From contig JAMFSA010000254.1 in NCBI GenBank assembly GCA_026225055.1, forward strand, positions 112,542 to 176,541: 64,000 nt of DNA, given 5' to 3'. Source of the stretch: Mucilaginibacter xinganensis (GTDB taxonomy: Bacteria > Bacteroidota > Bacteroidia > Sphingobacteriales > Sphingobacteriaceae). The translations under genes and the position numbers were made by a program. Each line of letters starts with the position of its first letter. Positions within the stretch are counted from its first letter, which is position 1. The notes below the pieces were generated by a model that saw nothing but the letters and a program-made list of their open reading frames with translations, had not been told where the DNA came from and did no database searches. Shown here one piece after another: positions 18,784-28,086 of this stretch.

Positions 18784-21700
18784 TTACCTGATAATCGTTA
18801 ATGGGCCCGACAGCACCTGGCTGTTTACATTGGTAGTTATAACATAATAATAAGTACCCATTGGTAGTTCCTGCCCATTATATTTTCCATCCCATGGATT
18901 AGGATAGCCAACCGAATGGAAAAGTTTTGTGCCGTAACGGTTAAATATATCAACAGTAGCGTTGGTATAGGCAATTAAACCTTTTATATCCCAATAATCA
19001 TTAATGCCATCGCCATTAGGTGTAAAAGCATTAGGGACTATTAATTCAGGTGATACGATGATCTGGCTTTGGCTATAGCTTACGCAACCCCTGCTATCAG
19101 TTACCTGTAAGGTGTAATAGCGGTCTATGTCGCCTGTAATAACCGGGTTTTTAGCCGTAACATTATTAATACCAATGCTGGGCGACCATAAATAGGTTAC
19201 GCTATCTTCGCTCACAACTGGCTCTAAAGTAATGGTGTGCCCGCGTAAAACATACCTTGTACCACCTGCATTAACCGTTGGCGGCGGGATGAATTTTACG
19301 GTCATAAATTCCGAAGGGATAAAACACTGGCCGGCGTTATTAGCAGTAAGGGTTAGCTTCACCGATCCGTTTTGTTTATCGGCGGCCGTAGGTATGTAAG
19401 TTGCATTTGAAACCGTATCAGAAGGACTAAAAGTTCCGCCAGTTGGCGAGCTCCATTTACCGCCACCGGGTATCAGGATCTTGCCCGTTATCGGCACGCT
19501 GGCATCCTCTATACAAACGCCTTTATCTGCACCTACACTTACCCCGGGTGAAGGCCCGAAGGTAATAGTCATCATTGAGGTAGAAACGGTACAATCATCG
19601 GTACTGGTTGATGCCAGCGTAAGTAATACCGAGCCTACAGATTTATCTTCGTCAGAAGGAATATATTTCGCGTTAAGTGTATTGAATGATGGTGAAAAAG
19701 ACCCTGATCCTGAAGTTGTCCATACCCCGGTAATAGTACCGCCGCTCATTTTGCCTGCAAGTTGGATTGAAGTTGCCGTTACACAAATTAATTGATTAGG
19801 CCCGGCATCGGCTTTCGGCGGGTTATCTATCATCACGTGTGTAGTACCTGCCGCGCTGGTGCAGCTGTTAACGGTTACATATAAGTGATATGTGCCGGTA
19901 TCTGTTAATGCGGCATTATCAATATCCGGGTTTTGCAGGGTTGATGAGTAGTTATTCGGACCTGTCCATAAATAGGTCGCATTGCTTACTACAGGTGTAC
20001 GCAACTGTATAGTGCTGCCTAAACAAATAGGGGTATTACTGTTAGTTACGGGCTGTGCCGGCTGTGGATTGAGTGTAACAGTATAAGCGAAAGCAGCACC
20101 CGGGCACCCAAAAGCTATTGGTGTAATAATATAGCTAACTCTTACCGGGTTAGGGCTGGTATTAATTAAAGCTTCATCAATTGTTGCTGATGTTTGATTG
20201 CTTACTGGTTTGTTGCTGATGCTATTTGCGGTATCGCGCCTCCAGTTAAAGGTGGCTGAAGGGATGTTTGAGGTAATGGTATAGCTTTGAGGTATACCGC
20301 TGCAAGCTGCTCCGCTGGCAACACTGGTTATGTATGCGGTAGGGTTCACCGTTTCTGTATAAGTAAATGGAGCTGCCTGGCAATCGGCGGTTTGGTAATT
20401 AATAATATATGGAACAGCAATAGGCGCAATACCAGTATTAAACAATACTTCGCGTATGGTGCTTGCGGTTTGGCCTGTTACAGTCGCGTTAGTTATACCC
20501 GCAACAGCCGCGCGGCTCCAGGTAAATGCTGTTTGCGGTACGCTGAAAGTTATGGCATAATTATCAGTTGAATTATCGCAAATTGTGGCCGCAGGGCTGC
20601 TGGTAACAGCCGGTGTTGGGTAAACAGTAACCACATATTTAAATACAGGCCCCGAACAGCCATTGTTTAATGGTGTTATTAAATAAGTTACATCAATAGG
20701 GCCTGTAGAGGTATTTACCAAAGCTTCAGTAATAGTGCCCGATTTTTGATTGGTTACTGCCGGGTTACTAATGCCTGTGATCTGTGCCCTGCTCCATGAA
20801 AAGGTAGCGCCGGGAGTATCAGATGTAATTAGATAATTTAACGCGTTTCCCCCGCATATATCAGCATAAGGTGAACTGGTTACATTTGGTACCGGGTTAA
20901 CCGATACATTTACTTTGGTACGTGGGCTGATACAATCACTTATTACTGCCTGAACGTAGTATACAGTATTGGTCAACAATGGCGATGTAGTAAACGTGCT
21001 GCCTACGGCTAATAAATTCCCTCCAATAGCAGCGTCGTACCACTGATAAGTGCCTGTTGAACCGCTTGCTGTAATTATTGCCGGGCTGCCCAAACAAGTA
21101 CTTGTGATTGGTACAACAGGCGCAACAGGCGTTTGATTAATTGTTACCGGTACTGCGGTTCTTGCGCTATTAATACCGTTAATAGTTGTTTGCACATAAT
21201 AGGTAGTGTTTGCAGTAAGTGCAGGCGTTATGTAGTTGGGCCCGGTTGAAAGCAATGTTCCGTCTGTGGCTGTATTATACCAGCGATAGGTGCCTCCTGG
21301 TGCCAATGCCGATAACGTTGTGCCGCTACCCATACAAACTGATGTTCCGGGAGCTGTTGGTGTTACTGGTACCGGGTAAATGGTAATTTCAACCTTTGCT
21401 GATGCTGGCCCGCAAGTACCCGGCGGGTCGGTTGTAGTTAAAGTGAGTTTTACATTAGTTTCGCCTGGTGCAGGAGTATACACCGCGTTTAATGCGTTAG
21501 GGTTTGAAAAAGTTCCGCTGCCTCCCGTCCAAGTCCCGCCCGAGGCACCGCTGATACTTCCGGCCAGTTTTACAGGTTGTCCGGCTGCAATACTTTGGTT
21601 TGGTCCGGCGCTTACCCTGGCTGCAGCATCAATTGTTACACTGGCGGTGGCTAATTTCGACGTTCCGTCTGCTAAAATTAATGTATTAGTTACAGTGTAT

Positions 21701-24120
21701 GTTCCTGGTTTGCTTGCGCTTAGATTTATTTGTCCTGTTGTTTTATTTACAAAAAGTAATCCATTAGGTGAGGCGCTAAATGCACCCGCTGTTGAATTAT
21801 TTGTAAATATGGGAAAAGGATTTGCCGCGCTTTGGCAAAATGGCCCATTATAATAAAAACTGCCATTGGGTATAGAATCAATTACAAAAGAAACAGTTGA
21901 ACTACCCGGGCAAGAGCCGTTGGTGACAAATGTTATGGTGTAATCACCTTTTTTACTTGCCTTAATATTTATTTCGCCGGTTGTGTTGCTTACAAAAACA
22001 AGACCAGCCGGTGTTGCAGTAAAGGTGCCGCCCGCTGGGTTGGCGATCACCGCTATTGGGTTATTGCCCGCACCATTACTGTAAGTGCCATAATTATATT
22101 CAAATTCTGCATCAGCAACCCCTGTTACGGTTATAGTTACCGGCGTTCTGCTGCTTGGGCATGTACTTGAGTTGCTTTGGGCATAATAAGTTGTAGTTTC
22201 AGATAGGGGCGTGGTGGTATATGTACTGCCCGATGCCAGTAAAAAGCCACCGCTTGCTGCAGTATACCATGATACACCCCCACTTGCGGTAGTACTTGCC
22301 GAAACAGTTGCGGTTGAGCCGGTACAAATAGATGAGGGCCCGCTTACCGTTGGTGGTGGGGTAACAGGGTTTACAGTTACTGTAACCGGGGTGCGTGTAC
22401 TTATACAGCCATTGCTTGCTGTTTGTACGTAATAAGTTGTAGTGGCTGTTAGTTCAGGTGTAACAAATACCTGGCCCGATGATAATAAGTTGCCGCCTGC
22501 CGGGCTATCATACCAACTGTAATTGCCTGAGCCGCCTGATGCGGTTAATACCGTATAATTTCCCGCACAAAGGGTGGCTCCAGGGGCTTTAGGTGCAACA
22601 ACTGCCGGAAGTACGGTTACCGAAACTACAGTTCGCGCGCTGGCGCAATCGCCCAGTACCGTTTGTATATAATATTTGGTGGTTGCAGTTAACGCTGGGG
22701 TAGTGTAAGTAGAGTCCGTAGCTAATAATGTACCACCTGTTGGCGCGTTATACCACTGGTAAGTGCCGCCTTTTACTGTTGATGTTGCAGTTAACATGGT
22801 AGCTGAACCTGAACAAACTATTGCACCTGAAGATGAAGGAGCCGCAATTGGTGCACTTACAATAACCTGTACCGGCGAACGAAGGCTGGTACATCCTCCA
22901 TTAACATCCTGGATATAATAAGTGGTCGTATTTTCTAAAGCAGATGTTTGATAGGTTGTGCCGATTGTTAACAGGCGCCCGCCTGTTGGCGCATCATACC
23001 ATTGATAAGTAATACCCGGCGTAGCAGAATTAATGGTTAAATTAGTGCTGGTGCCATAGCAAATTGTACTGGTTTGGGCGGCTGGTGCAGCGGGGATTGG
23101 GCTTACCGTTACAGTAACCGGTGTGCGCACGCTTACACATCCGTTTAAGGTAGTTTGTACATAGTAGGTTGTTGAAGCAGTGAGCGCAGGGGTGGTATAG
23201 TCGGGACTTGAAATTAAGGAGGTGCCGCCGGTTGGCACATCAAACCAGTCGAAAATACCGGACGCTGCATCGGCGTGTAAGCTTGCAGCCGTACCCGAAC
23301 ATATGGTAACATTGGTTGATGTTGGCGTTGGTGACGGTGGGTTTATATATACGGTTGCCGCTGTAGGCACGCTAACGCAACCATTAACAGTGGCTACAAC
23401 ATAATAATTAGTTGTTTTTGTAAGAGCTGGTGTGGTATAAGTAGGGCCGGTAGCCAACTGATTAGTTTCAGCAGCCGAATCGTACCAAACATAATTAGTG
23501 CCCCCACTGGCTGTTAAGGTAGCGCCGGTACCCGAACATACCGATGCATTGGTAACGCCTGGCCGTCCGGCCGTATAAACATTTACGGCCGTTCTGGCAC
23601 TTGTGCAGTTTGATAATGTGGTTTGTACATAATAAGTAGTAGTAGTTGTAATAGGAGGCGTGGTGAAGGTATCGCCGGTAGCTAAAAATTTTCCTCCGGT
23701 TGCTGCATCATACCATTGATAAGTGCCACCCGGTGCCGTTGCTTTTAGCGTTGCCGGGCTATTTTCACAAACAGTAACACTACTGGCTGAAGGAGAATTG
23801 GGCATTATGGAAACACCAACTGAAATGCTCGATGTAACTGCCGGGCAACTTGTTGCCTTATCAGTTACTGAAACCGTATAAGTGCCGGCTTTGTTAACGT
23901 TGATGGTTTGGGTGGTTTCTCCTGTGCTCCATATATAATTATACGGCCCGGTGCCGCCGGTTATATTTGGTGTTAATACCACCGCATTACCCGAACAAAT
24001 ATCAGGAGATGACGATGACAGACTATCTTTTAATGTGCATGACTGGCTATATCCCCTGACCGATAAAAGCAGCAATAGCAAAAAAAGTAAACGTGTAATA
24101 ACAGTGTATCTTGCAGTCAA
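18784..24120 (-). CDS. Giant Ig-repeat surface protein with CHU_C type B sorting domain
   Basis: A 1778-residue protein begins at a TTG codon (24120); an in-frame stop just upstream and no nearby ATG leave this as the only start that keeps the signal peptide (RLLFLLLLLLSVRGYSQ). Domains in order are a PKD-like domain (28-105), seven CHU_C-associated Ig repeats with the TYQWYDAATGG...YYVQT pattern (about 108-667), two related beta domains (667-840), a SAGPN domain (840-925), two more Ig repeats, three PKD-like SSP/WSRA domains (about 1088-1340), further Ig and AGPN domains, and a final CHU_C domain (VPNAFTPNGDGINDYW, IFNRYGTKLFH, GTYYYVIT). CHU_C is the type B signal of type IX secretion, so the product is secreted and probably surface-held. 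An adhesive role is likely. Confidence 0.92.
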   Translation of the reverse strand: MTARYTVITRLLFLLLLLLSVRGYSQSCTLKDSLSSSSPDICSGNAVVLTPNITGGTGPYNYIWSTGETTQTINVNKAGTYTVSVTDKATSCPAVTSSISVGVSIMPNSPSASSVTVCENSPATLKATAPGGTYQWYDAATGGKFLATGDTFTTPPITTTTTYYVQTTLSNCTSARTAVNVYTAGRPGVTNASVCSGTGATLTASGGTNYVWYDSAAETNQLATGPTYTTPALTKTTNYYVVATVNGCVSVPTAATVYINPPSPTPTSTNVTICSGTAASLHADAASGIFDWFDVPTGGTSLISSPDYTTPALTASTTYYVQTTLNGCVSVRTPVTVTVSPIPAAPAAQTSTICYGTSTNLTINSATPGITYQWYDAPTGGRLLTIGTTYQTSALENTTTYYIQDVNGGCTSLRSPVQVIVSAPIAAPSSSGAIVCSGSATMLTATSTVKGGTYQWYNAPTGGTLLATDSTYTTPALTATTKYYIQTVLGDCASARTVVSVTVLPAVVAPKAPGATLCAGNYTVLTASGGSGNYSWYDSPAGGNLLSSGQVFVTPELTATTTYYVQTASNGCISTRTPVTVTVNPVTPPPTVSGPSSICTGSTATVSASTTASGGVSWYTAASGGFLLASGSTYTTTPLSETTTYYAQSNSSTCPSSRTPVTITVTGVADAEFEYNYGTYSNGAGNNPIAVIANPAGGTFTATPAGLVFVSNTTGEINIKASKKGDYTITFVTNGSCPGSSTVSFVIDSIPNGSFYYNGPFCQSAANPFPIFTNNSTAGAFSASPNGLLFVNKTTGQINLSASKPGTYTVTNTLILADGTSKLATASVTIDAAARVSAGPNQSIAAGQPVKLAGSISGASGGTWTGGSGTFSNPNALNAVYTPAPGETNVKLTLTTTDPPGTCGPASAKVEITIYPVPVTPTAPGTSVCMGSGTTLSALAPGGTYRWYNTATDGTLLSTGPNYITPALTANTTYYVQTTINGINSARTAVPVTINQTPVAPVVPITSTCLGSPAIITASGSTGTYQWYDAAIGGNLLAVGSTFTTSPLLTNTVYYVQAVISDCISPRTKVNVSVNPVPNVTSSPYADICGGNALNYLITSDTPGATFSWSRAQITGISNPAVTNQKSGTITEALVNTSTGPIDVTYLITPLNNGCSGPVFKYVVTVYPTPAVTSSPAATICDNSTDNYAITFSVPQTAFTWSRAAVAGITNATVTGQTASTIREVLFNTGIAPIAVPYIINYQTADCQAAPFTYTETVNPTAYITSVASGAACSGIPQSYTITSNIPSATFNWRRDTANSISNKPVSNQTSATIDEALINTSPNPVRVSYIITPIAFGCPGAAFAYTVTLNPQPAQPVTNSNTPICLGSTIQLRTPVVSNATYLWTGPNNYSSTLQNPDIDNAALTDTGTYHLYVTVNSCTSAAGTTHVMIDNPPKADAGPNQLICVTATSIQLAGKMSGGTITGVWTTSGSGSFSPSFNTLNAKYIPSDEDKSVGSVLLTLASTSTDDCTVSTSMMTITFGPSPGVSVGADKGVCIEDASVPITGKILIPGGGKWSSPTGGTFSPSDTVSNATYIPTAADKQNGSVKLTLTANNAGQCFIPSEFMTVKFIPPPTVNAGGTRYVLRGHTITLEPVVSEDSVTYLWSPSIGINNVTAKNPVITGDIDRYYTLQVTDSRGCVSYSQSQIIVSPELIVPNAFTPNGDGINDYWDIKGLIAYTNATVDIFNRYGTKLFHSVGYPNPWDGKYNGQELPMGTYYYVITTNVNSQVLSGPLTIIR

Positions 24121-24709
24121 AACTTTTTCGTACTAAGTGCCTGACTATCAATTTGCGATCTTTAAATAGAGCACAAAGTGACTCAGGCTGTTGTATAAAA
24201 TCCAAATTAATTATTTAGTCTAGGTTATGTTTTGTACGTAATAGTTTCAATAAATGTTCGTATGAATTAAAATATTAACCAATGTTATTTTAAAATAATA
24301 TTCTAATTCGAATAACTCGTTTAGCAATATTTTAATAAAAGCCGGTATTTATGCGTTTTTGATCTTTTTTAGCTATGAAATTGCTTTGTTATAAGAAAAA
24401 TGGCATTGTTGCCTCATGAAGAGTTGAATCTTTTTATTTAACCTTTAGTAAATAACTGTAAATAGTTCAGAAAAATGTTATCTTGTTGATAAACAGATAA
24501 ATAGATAATATGGATCAGCGATGGAGTCGTATTGTTCTAACGATATTCTTTGGGAGAAATCGGATCTGATATTAATATCAAATTGTTAATGTGTTGTTAA
24601 CTAATATTAAAACAATGAGAAAAGTATTGCTTAATATTAATAAGATGGTTATCAGGAGATAATATTCTGTTTATGGTGTGTAGGTATTTTTACACCATAA
24701 ATCAAAACC
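24121..24709. other. Long divergent intergenic region
   Basis: These 589 bases lie between the giant protein gene (minus) and the phosphoesterase gene (plus). The DNA is AT-rich with short palindromes such as GATATTAATATC near 24569, plus the inverted repeat at 24671-24700. I found no convincing reading frame or RNA gene in it. Confidence 0.5.
24671..24700 (+). promoter_or_regulatory. Inverted repeat just upstream of the phosphoesterase start
   Basis: TTATGGTGT (24671-24679) and ACACCATAA (24692-24700) form a perfect 9-bp inverted repeat with a 12-base spacer, ending nine bases before the ATG at 24710. It could be a dimeric repressor site or a leader hairpin that covers the ribosome-binding region. 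It is not followed by a T-tract, so it is not a terminator. Confidence 0.45.
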
Positions 24710-26080
24710 ATGAAAAATCATTACAAACACTTTAACACAAAACAATTGGCAGCAGGCCTTGGGGTTTTGTTGTTAAGCTCAACATTTGTGGGCTGCAAAA
24801 AAGACAAGACATCTACTACAACAGGCATTAATAAAGTAAATCACGTAGTAGTGATATACATGGAGAATCACAGCTTTGACAACCTGTATGGTGAGTTTTC
24901 AGGCGCTAATGGTATATCCAATGCAACGTCAGCTAATACTATCCAGCTTGATGCTACCGGCACGCCTTATACCACGTTACCTCCAATACCGGGCACGCCT
25001 GTATTCCCTGTCAATTTGCCTAACGCGATTTTTAATATTGACAAGTATGTGCAAAATGATGTGATAACACAGGACGTTTTGCACCGCTACTACCAGGAGC
25101 AAATGCAGATTGATGGTGGTAAAATGGACAAATATGCCTTATATAACAGCAACTCAGCTGGTTTATCACAGGGTTATTATACAACCAGTGCAATACCATT
25201 GTTAGCATTAGCTCAAAAATATACGTTGTGCGATAACTTTTACCATAGCGCATTCGGTGGTTCATTCTTAAATCACCAATGGTTAATTGCTTCTGCCAGC
25301 CCAACTTTCCCTAATGCGCCTACAGGTATTACTGCTGTAGTTGACCCAACAACTGGTGTAGTAACAACTGATGGTCAGGTTACACCTGATGGTTTTGTGG
25401 TTAATACCAGTTATTCTGTTAACGCGCCTCACCCGGCGACGACAGCTGCTGCAAACCTGGTGCCTAACCAGACTAACCCAACTATTGGCGACAGGTTAAG
25501 CGCTAAGAACGTGTCATGGGCATGGTACTCAGGCGGATGGGACAATGCGCTGGCAGGTAATCCTGATCCAAACTTCCAGTTCCACCACCAGCCATTCATC
25601 TACTACAAAAATTTTGCCGACGGAACCCAGGCAAAAAAAGATCACTTAAAGGATGAAACCGACTTTATAGCTGCTGCACAAGCTGGTACATTACCTGCTG
25701 TATCATTTGTAAAACCATTAGGTACTTATAACGAGCACCCTGGTTATTCTGATGTATCATTAGGTGAAACGCATGCCGTTCAACTGGTAAATGATATACT
25801 TAACGGCCCGAATGGAAAAGACGTAGTGATCATTATTACTTATGATGAGAACGGTGGTTTCTGGGATCACGTAGCTCCTCCGGTTATCGACAAGAAATGG
25901 GGCCCGGGAACACGCGTTCCTGCTATCATCATCTCTCCGTTTGCTAAACAAGGTTATGTTGATCATACCCAATATGAAACTGTAAGTATCCTTTCATTTA
26001 TCGAAAAAAGATGGGGGCTTTCACCACTTGCAACCCGCGATCAGAATGCTACACCGCTTACAAACGCGTTTAATTTTTAA
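24710..26080 (+). CDS. Lipoprotein phosphoesterase (phospholipase C / acid phosphatase family)
   Basis: This 456-residue protein starts with a lipoprotein signal whose lipobox is LLSSTFVGC, giving a lipid-anchored Cys near residue 29. The mature part matches the phosphoesterase family (phospholipase C/AcpA) of the alkaline-phosphatase superfamily: NHVVVIYMENHSFDNLYGEF with the ENHSFD metal/nucleophile motif, GGSFLNHQWLIASASP, IIITYDENGGFWDHVAPP and RVPAIIISPFAKQGYVDHTQYE. It therefore hydrolyses phosphomonoesters or phospholipids in the periplasm or at the cell surface. The headgroup cannot be read from the sequence. An inverted repeat precedes the start and a hairpin terminator follows the stop. 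Confidence 0.9.
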   Translation: MKNHYKHFNTKQLAAGLGVLLLSSTFVGCKKDKTSTTTGINKVNHVVVIYMENHSFDNLYGEFSGANGISNATSANTIQLDATGTPYTTLPPIPGTPVFPVNLPNAIFNIDKYVQNDVITQDVLHRYYQEQMQIDGGKMDKYALYNSNSAGLSQGYYTTSAIPLLALAQKYTLCDNFYHSAFGGSFLNHQWLIASASPTFPNAPTGITAVVDPTTGVVTTDGQVTPDGFVVNTSYSVNAPHPATTAAANLVPNQTNPTIGDRLSAKNVSWAWYSGGWDNALAGNPDPNFQFHHQPFIYYKNFADGTQAKKDHLKDETDFIAAAQAGTLPAVSFVKPLGTYNEHPGYSDVSLGETHAVQLVNDILNGPNGKDVVIIITYDENGGFWDHVAPPVIDKKWGPGTRVPAIIISPFAKQGYVDHTQYETVSILSFIEKRWGLSPLATRDQNATPLTNAFNF

Positions 26081-26128
26081 TCAAACTATATAGGTCTGAG
26101 TAATCAATCTATAAACATAAATAACGGG

Positions 26129-26155
26129 AGAGCGGCTATTAACCGCTCTTTCATT
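26129..26155 (+). terminator. Rho-independent terminator after the phosphoesterase gene
   Basis: AGAGCGG (26129-26135) pairs perfectly with CCGCTCT (26143-26149) across a 7-base loop and is followed by a T-rich run. It lies 48 bases after the phosphoesterase stop and may separate or attenuate transcription into the peroxidase gene. Confidence 0.7.
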
Positions 26156-26197
26156 ATTTAAAATACTATCGTAAAACAGTCCAAATTTTTTCAATAA

Positions 26198-28018
26198 GTG
26201 AAGAAGATCTTATTCATATCGATACTGATAGTTGTTGTTGCAGTTGTCGCTTTTTTCTCGTTAAGAGCCGGGAAAGTAGCTCCTGAAAAAGCTATCGAAC
26301 AAAACTTATTGGTACAAATTGACAGTTTTACCAACCTGAAAAACCAATTGCTTATTGCTGCTGAAAGCAAGAATGTTAACGAAAAACAATTACAGCAATT
26401 ATTTAAGGATACCAGGCTGGCTTATAAGAAATTTGAATGGGCCGCTGAATATTATCAGCCTATAGCTACCCGCTTTATAAACGGGCCGCCGGTAAAAGAA
26501 GTAGAGATAGACGGCACCACTTTTAACCCGGCAGGGCTGCAGGTTATTGAGAATTATTTGTTCCCGAAATACGATAAAGCAAAAAATAAGGAGCTGATAA
26601 CGCAGCTTAAATTGATTGATGATAATGTAACTAAATACAAAGTTTACTTTGGTAATGTTGAGATACTTAACTGGCAGATATTTGATGCGGCAAGGCAACA
26701 GATCTTCAGGGTAGAAACATTGGGGATCACCGATTTTGATAACCCAATACTGCAAAATAGTCTGTTGGAATCGGCTACAAGTTTGGAAAGTATCACAAAG
26801 GTATTATCCTATTACACTGATGGAAGCGACACAAAGCTGATTGAGCAATTAACAGCCGCCACAAATTATTTAAGAAAGAACAATAATTTCAACTCATTTA
26901 ACAGGGCTGATTTTCTTACAGATTACGGTAACCCGGCAAGTACCAGTATAGCCAATTTAATTGTAGCACTAAAGATCCCTGTTATAAGGTACAACCGCTT
27001 GCTGAACCAGGATGCCAAAACGTTGTTTGATACCAATGCCTACAATGTAAATGCCTATTCTACTGATCCATCTTTTTTTATTTCTGATAAAAAAGTAGCC
27101 CTTGGAAAAAGGCTTTTTGCGGATCCTGTTTTATCGGGTACGCATACCCGGAGCTGCCAGTCTTGCCATCAGCCTGAAAAAGCATTTGCCGATGGCTTTA
27201 CAAAGAATACAGTGATCAACAGCACGGTATTACTCCGCAGAAATACACCAACATTAATAAACGCAGCGCTACAACCTGCACAATTTTATGACCTCCGTGC
27301 GGCGATGCTGGAAGATCAGGTGCTGGATGTAGTGGCCAATAAGCAGGAAATGCATGGCTCAATAAAACAGGCAACAGCGCTACTTTATAAAGATAAGGAG
27401 TACAGGAAATTGTTTCATGATGCTTTCCCGAAGGTGGATACCGCCGGCATACCCGCATACGAAGTCAGCAACGCCATAGGTTCATATATCCGCAGCCTGA
27501 TAATGCTTAACAGCCGTTTTGATGAGTATATGCGGGGCAATAAAGCAGCCATGAACCAAAACGAAATAAACGGCTTTAACCTGTTTATGGGCAAAGCGAA
27601 ATGCGCTACCTGCCATTACATGCCATTATTTAATGGCACACTGCCGCCTAAATTTATCCGGATAGAGTCGGAAGTGATTGGTGTTCCGCGATATGCCAAG
27701 AGCATGGAAGTGGATACTGATATGGGTAGATATAATTTAGTGCGGATAGACGATTATAAGCATTCGTTTAAAATAACAACCGTTCGTAACGCGGCCCAAA
27801 CAGCGCCATATATGCACAATGGTGTATTTACTACCTTAGAGCAGGTGGTCGATTTTTATAACAAAGGCGGTGGTGCAGGCATGGGCTTAAAGGTTGATAA
27901 CCAAACCCTGGCAGCAGATAAGTTAAACCTGAGCCCTGAAGAATGTGGCGAACTGGTAGCATTTATTAAGAGTTTGGATAGTAAGAATATTACTCCCAAA
28001 CTATATGTAAATAAATAA
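26198..28018 (+). CDS. Diheme cytochrome c peroxidase (MauG family) with long N-terminal domain
   Basis: This 606-residue protein starts at GTG (26198). A hydrophobic N-terminal segment, FISILIVVVAVVAFFSL, acts as signal or anchor. Residues about 25-270 form a helical domain rich in Lys/Glu/Gln that looks imelysin-like. The peroxidase part has two heme c sites, CQSCH (near residue 320) and CATCH (near 469), with RRNTPTLINAALQPAQFYDLRA between them and VRNAAQTAPYMHNGVFTTLEQVVDFYN after. Family members reduce hydrogen peroxide or oxidise organic substrates in the periplasm using cytochrome electrons. Typical CcpA proteins are about 330-350 residues, so the N-terminal half is an extension. It follows the phosphoesterase gene by 117 bases with a terminator between. 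Confidence 0.9.
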   Translation: MKKILFISILIVVVAVVAFFSLRAGKVAPEKAIEQNLLVQIDSFTNLKNQLLIAAESKNVNEKQLQQLFKDTRLAYKKFEWAAEYYQPIATRFINGPPVKEVEIDGTTFNPAGLQVIENYLFPKYDKAKNKELITQLKLIDDNVTKYKVYFGNVEILNWQIFDAARQQIFRVETLGITDFDNPILQNSLLESATSLESITKVLSYYTDGSDTKLIEQLTAATNYLRKNNNFNSFNRADFLTDYGNPASTSIANLIVALKIPVIRYNRLLNQDAKTLFDTNAYNVNAYSTDPSFFISDKKVALGKRLFADPVLSGTHTRSCQSCHQPEKAFADGFTKNTVINSTVLLRRNTPTLINAALQPAQFYDLRAAMLEDQVLDVVANKQEMHGSIKQATALLYKDKEYRKLFHDAFPKVDTAGIPAYEVSNAIGSYIRSLIMLNSRFDEYMRGNKAAMNQNEINGFNLFMGKAKCATCHYMPLFNGTLPPKFIRIESEVIGVPRYAKSMEVDTDMGRYNLVRIDDYKHSFKITTVRNAAQTAPYMHNGVFTTLEQVVDFYNKGGGAGMGLKVDNQTLAADKLNLSPEECGELVAFIKSLDSKNITPKLYVNK

Positions 28019-28030
28019 ACAGGACTTAAA

Positions 28031-28069
28031 CGAAAAAATCCCAGGATGTGATGTCCCGGGATTTTTTCG
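28031..28069. terminator. Bidirectional terminator between convergent genes
   Basis: Arms CGAAAAAATCCCAGG (28031-28045) and CCCGGGATTTTTTCG (28055-28069) pair with one mismatch across a 9-base loop. The A-tract on one side and T-tract on the other make it work on both strands. It sits 12 bases after the peroxidase stop and 17 bases before the mutase stop. Confidence 0.88.
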
Positions 28070-28086
28070 TTTTTATGATGATAAGC

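Noticed and set aside
21380..21853. 157-codon plus-strand frame
   Set aside because: It is antisense to the Ig-repeat gene, where biased codon use keeps the opposite frame open. The same holds for 4196-4381, 5139-5366, 19481-19795 and 22211-22432.
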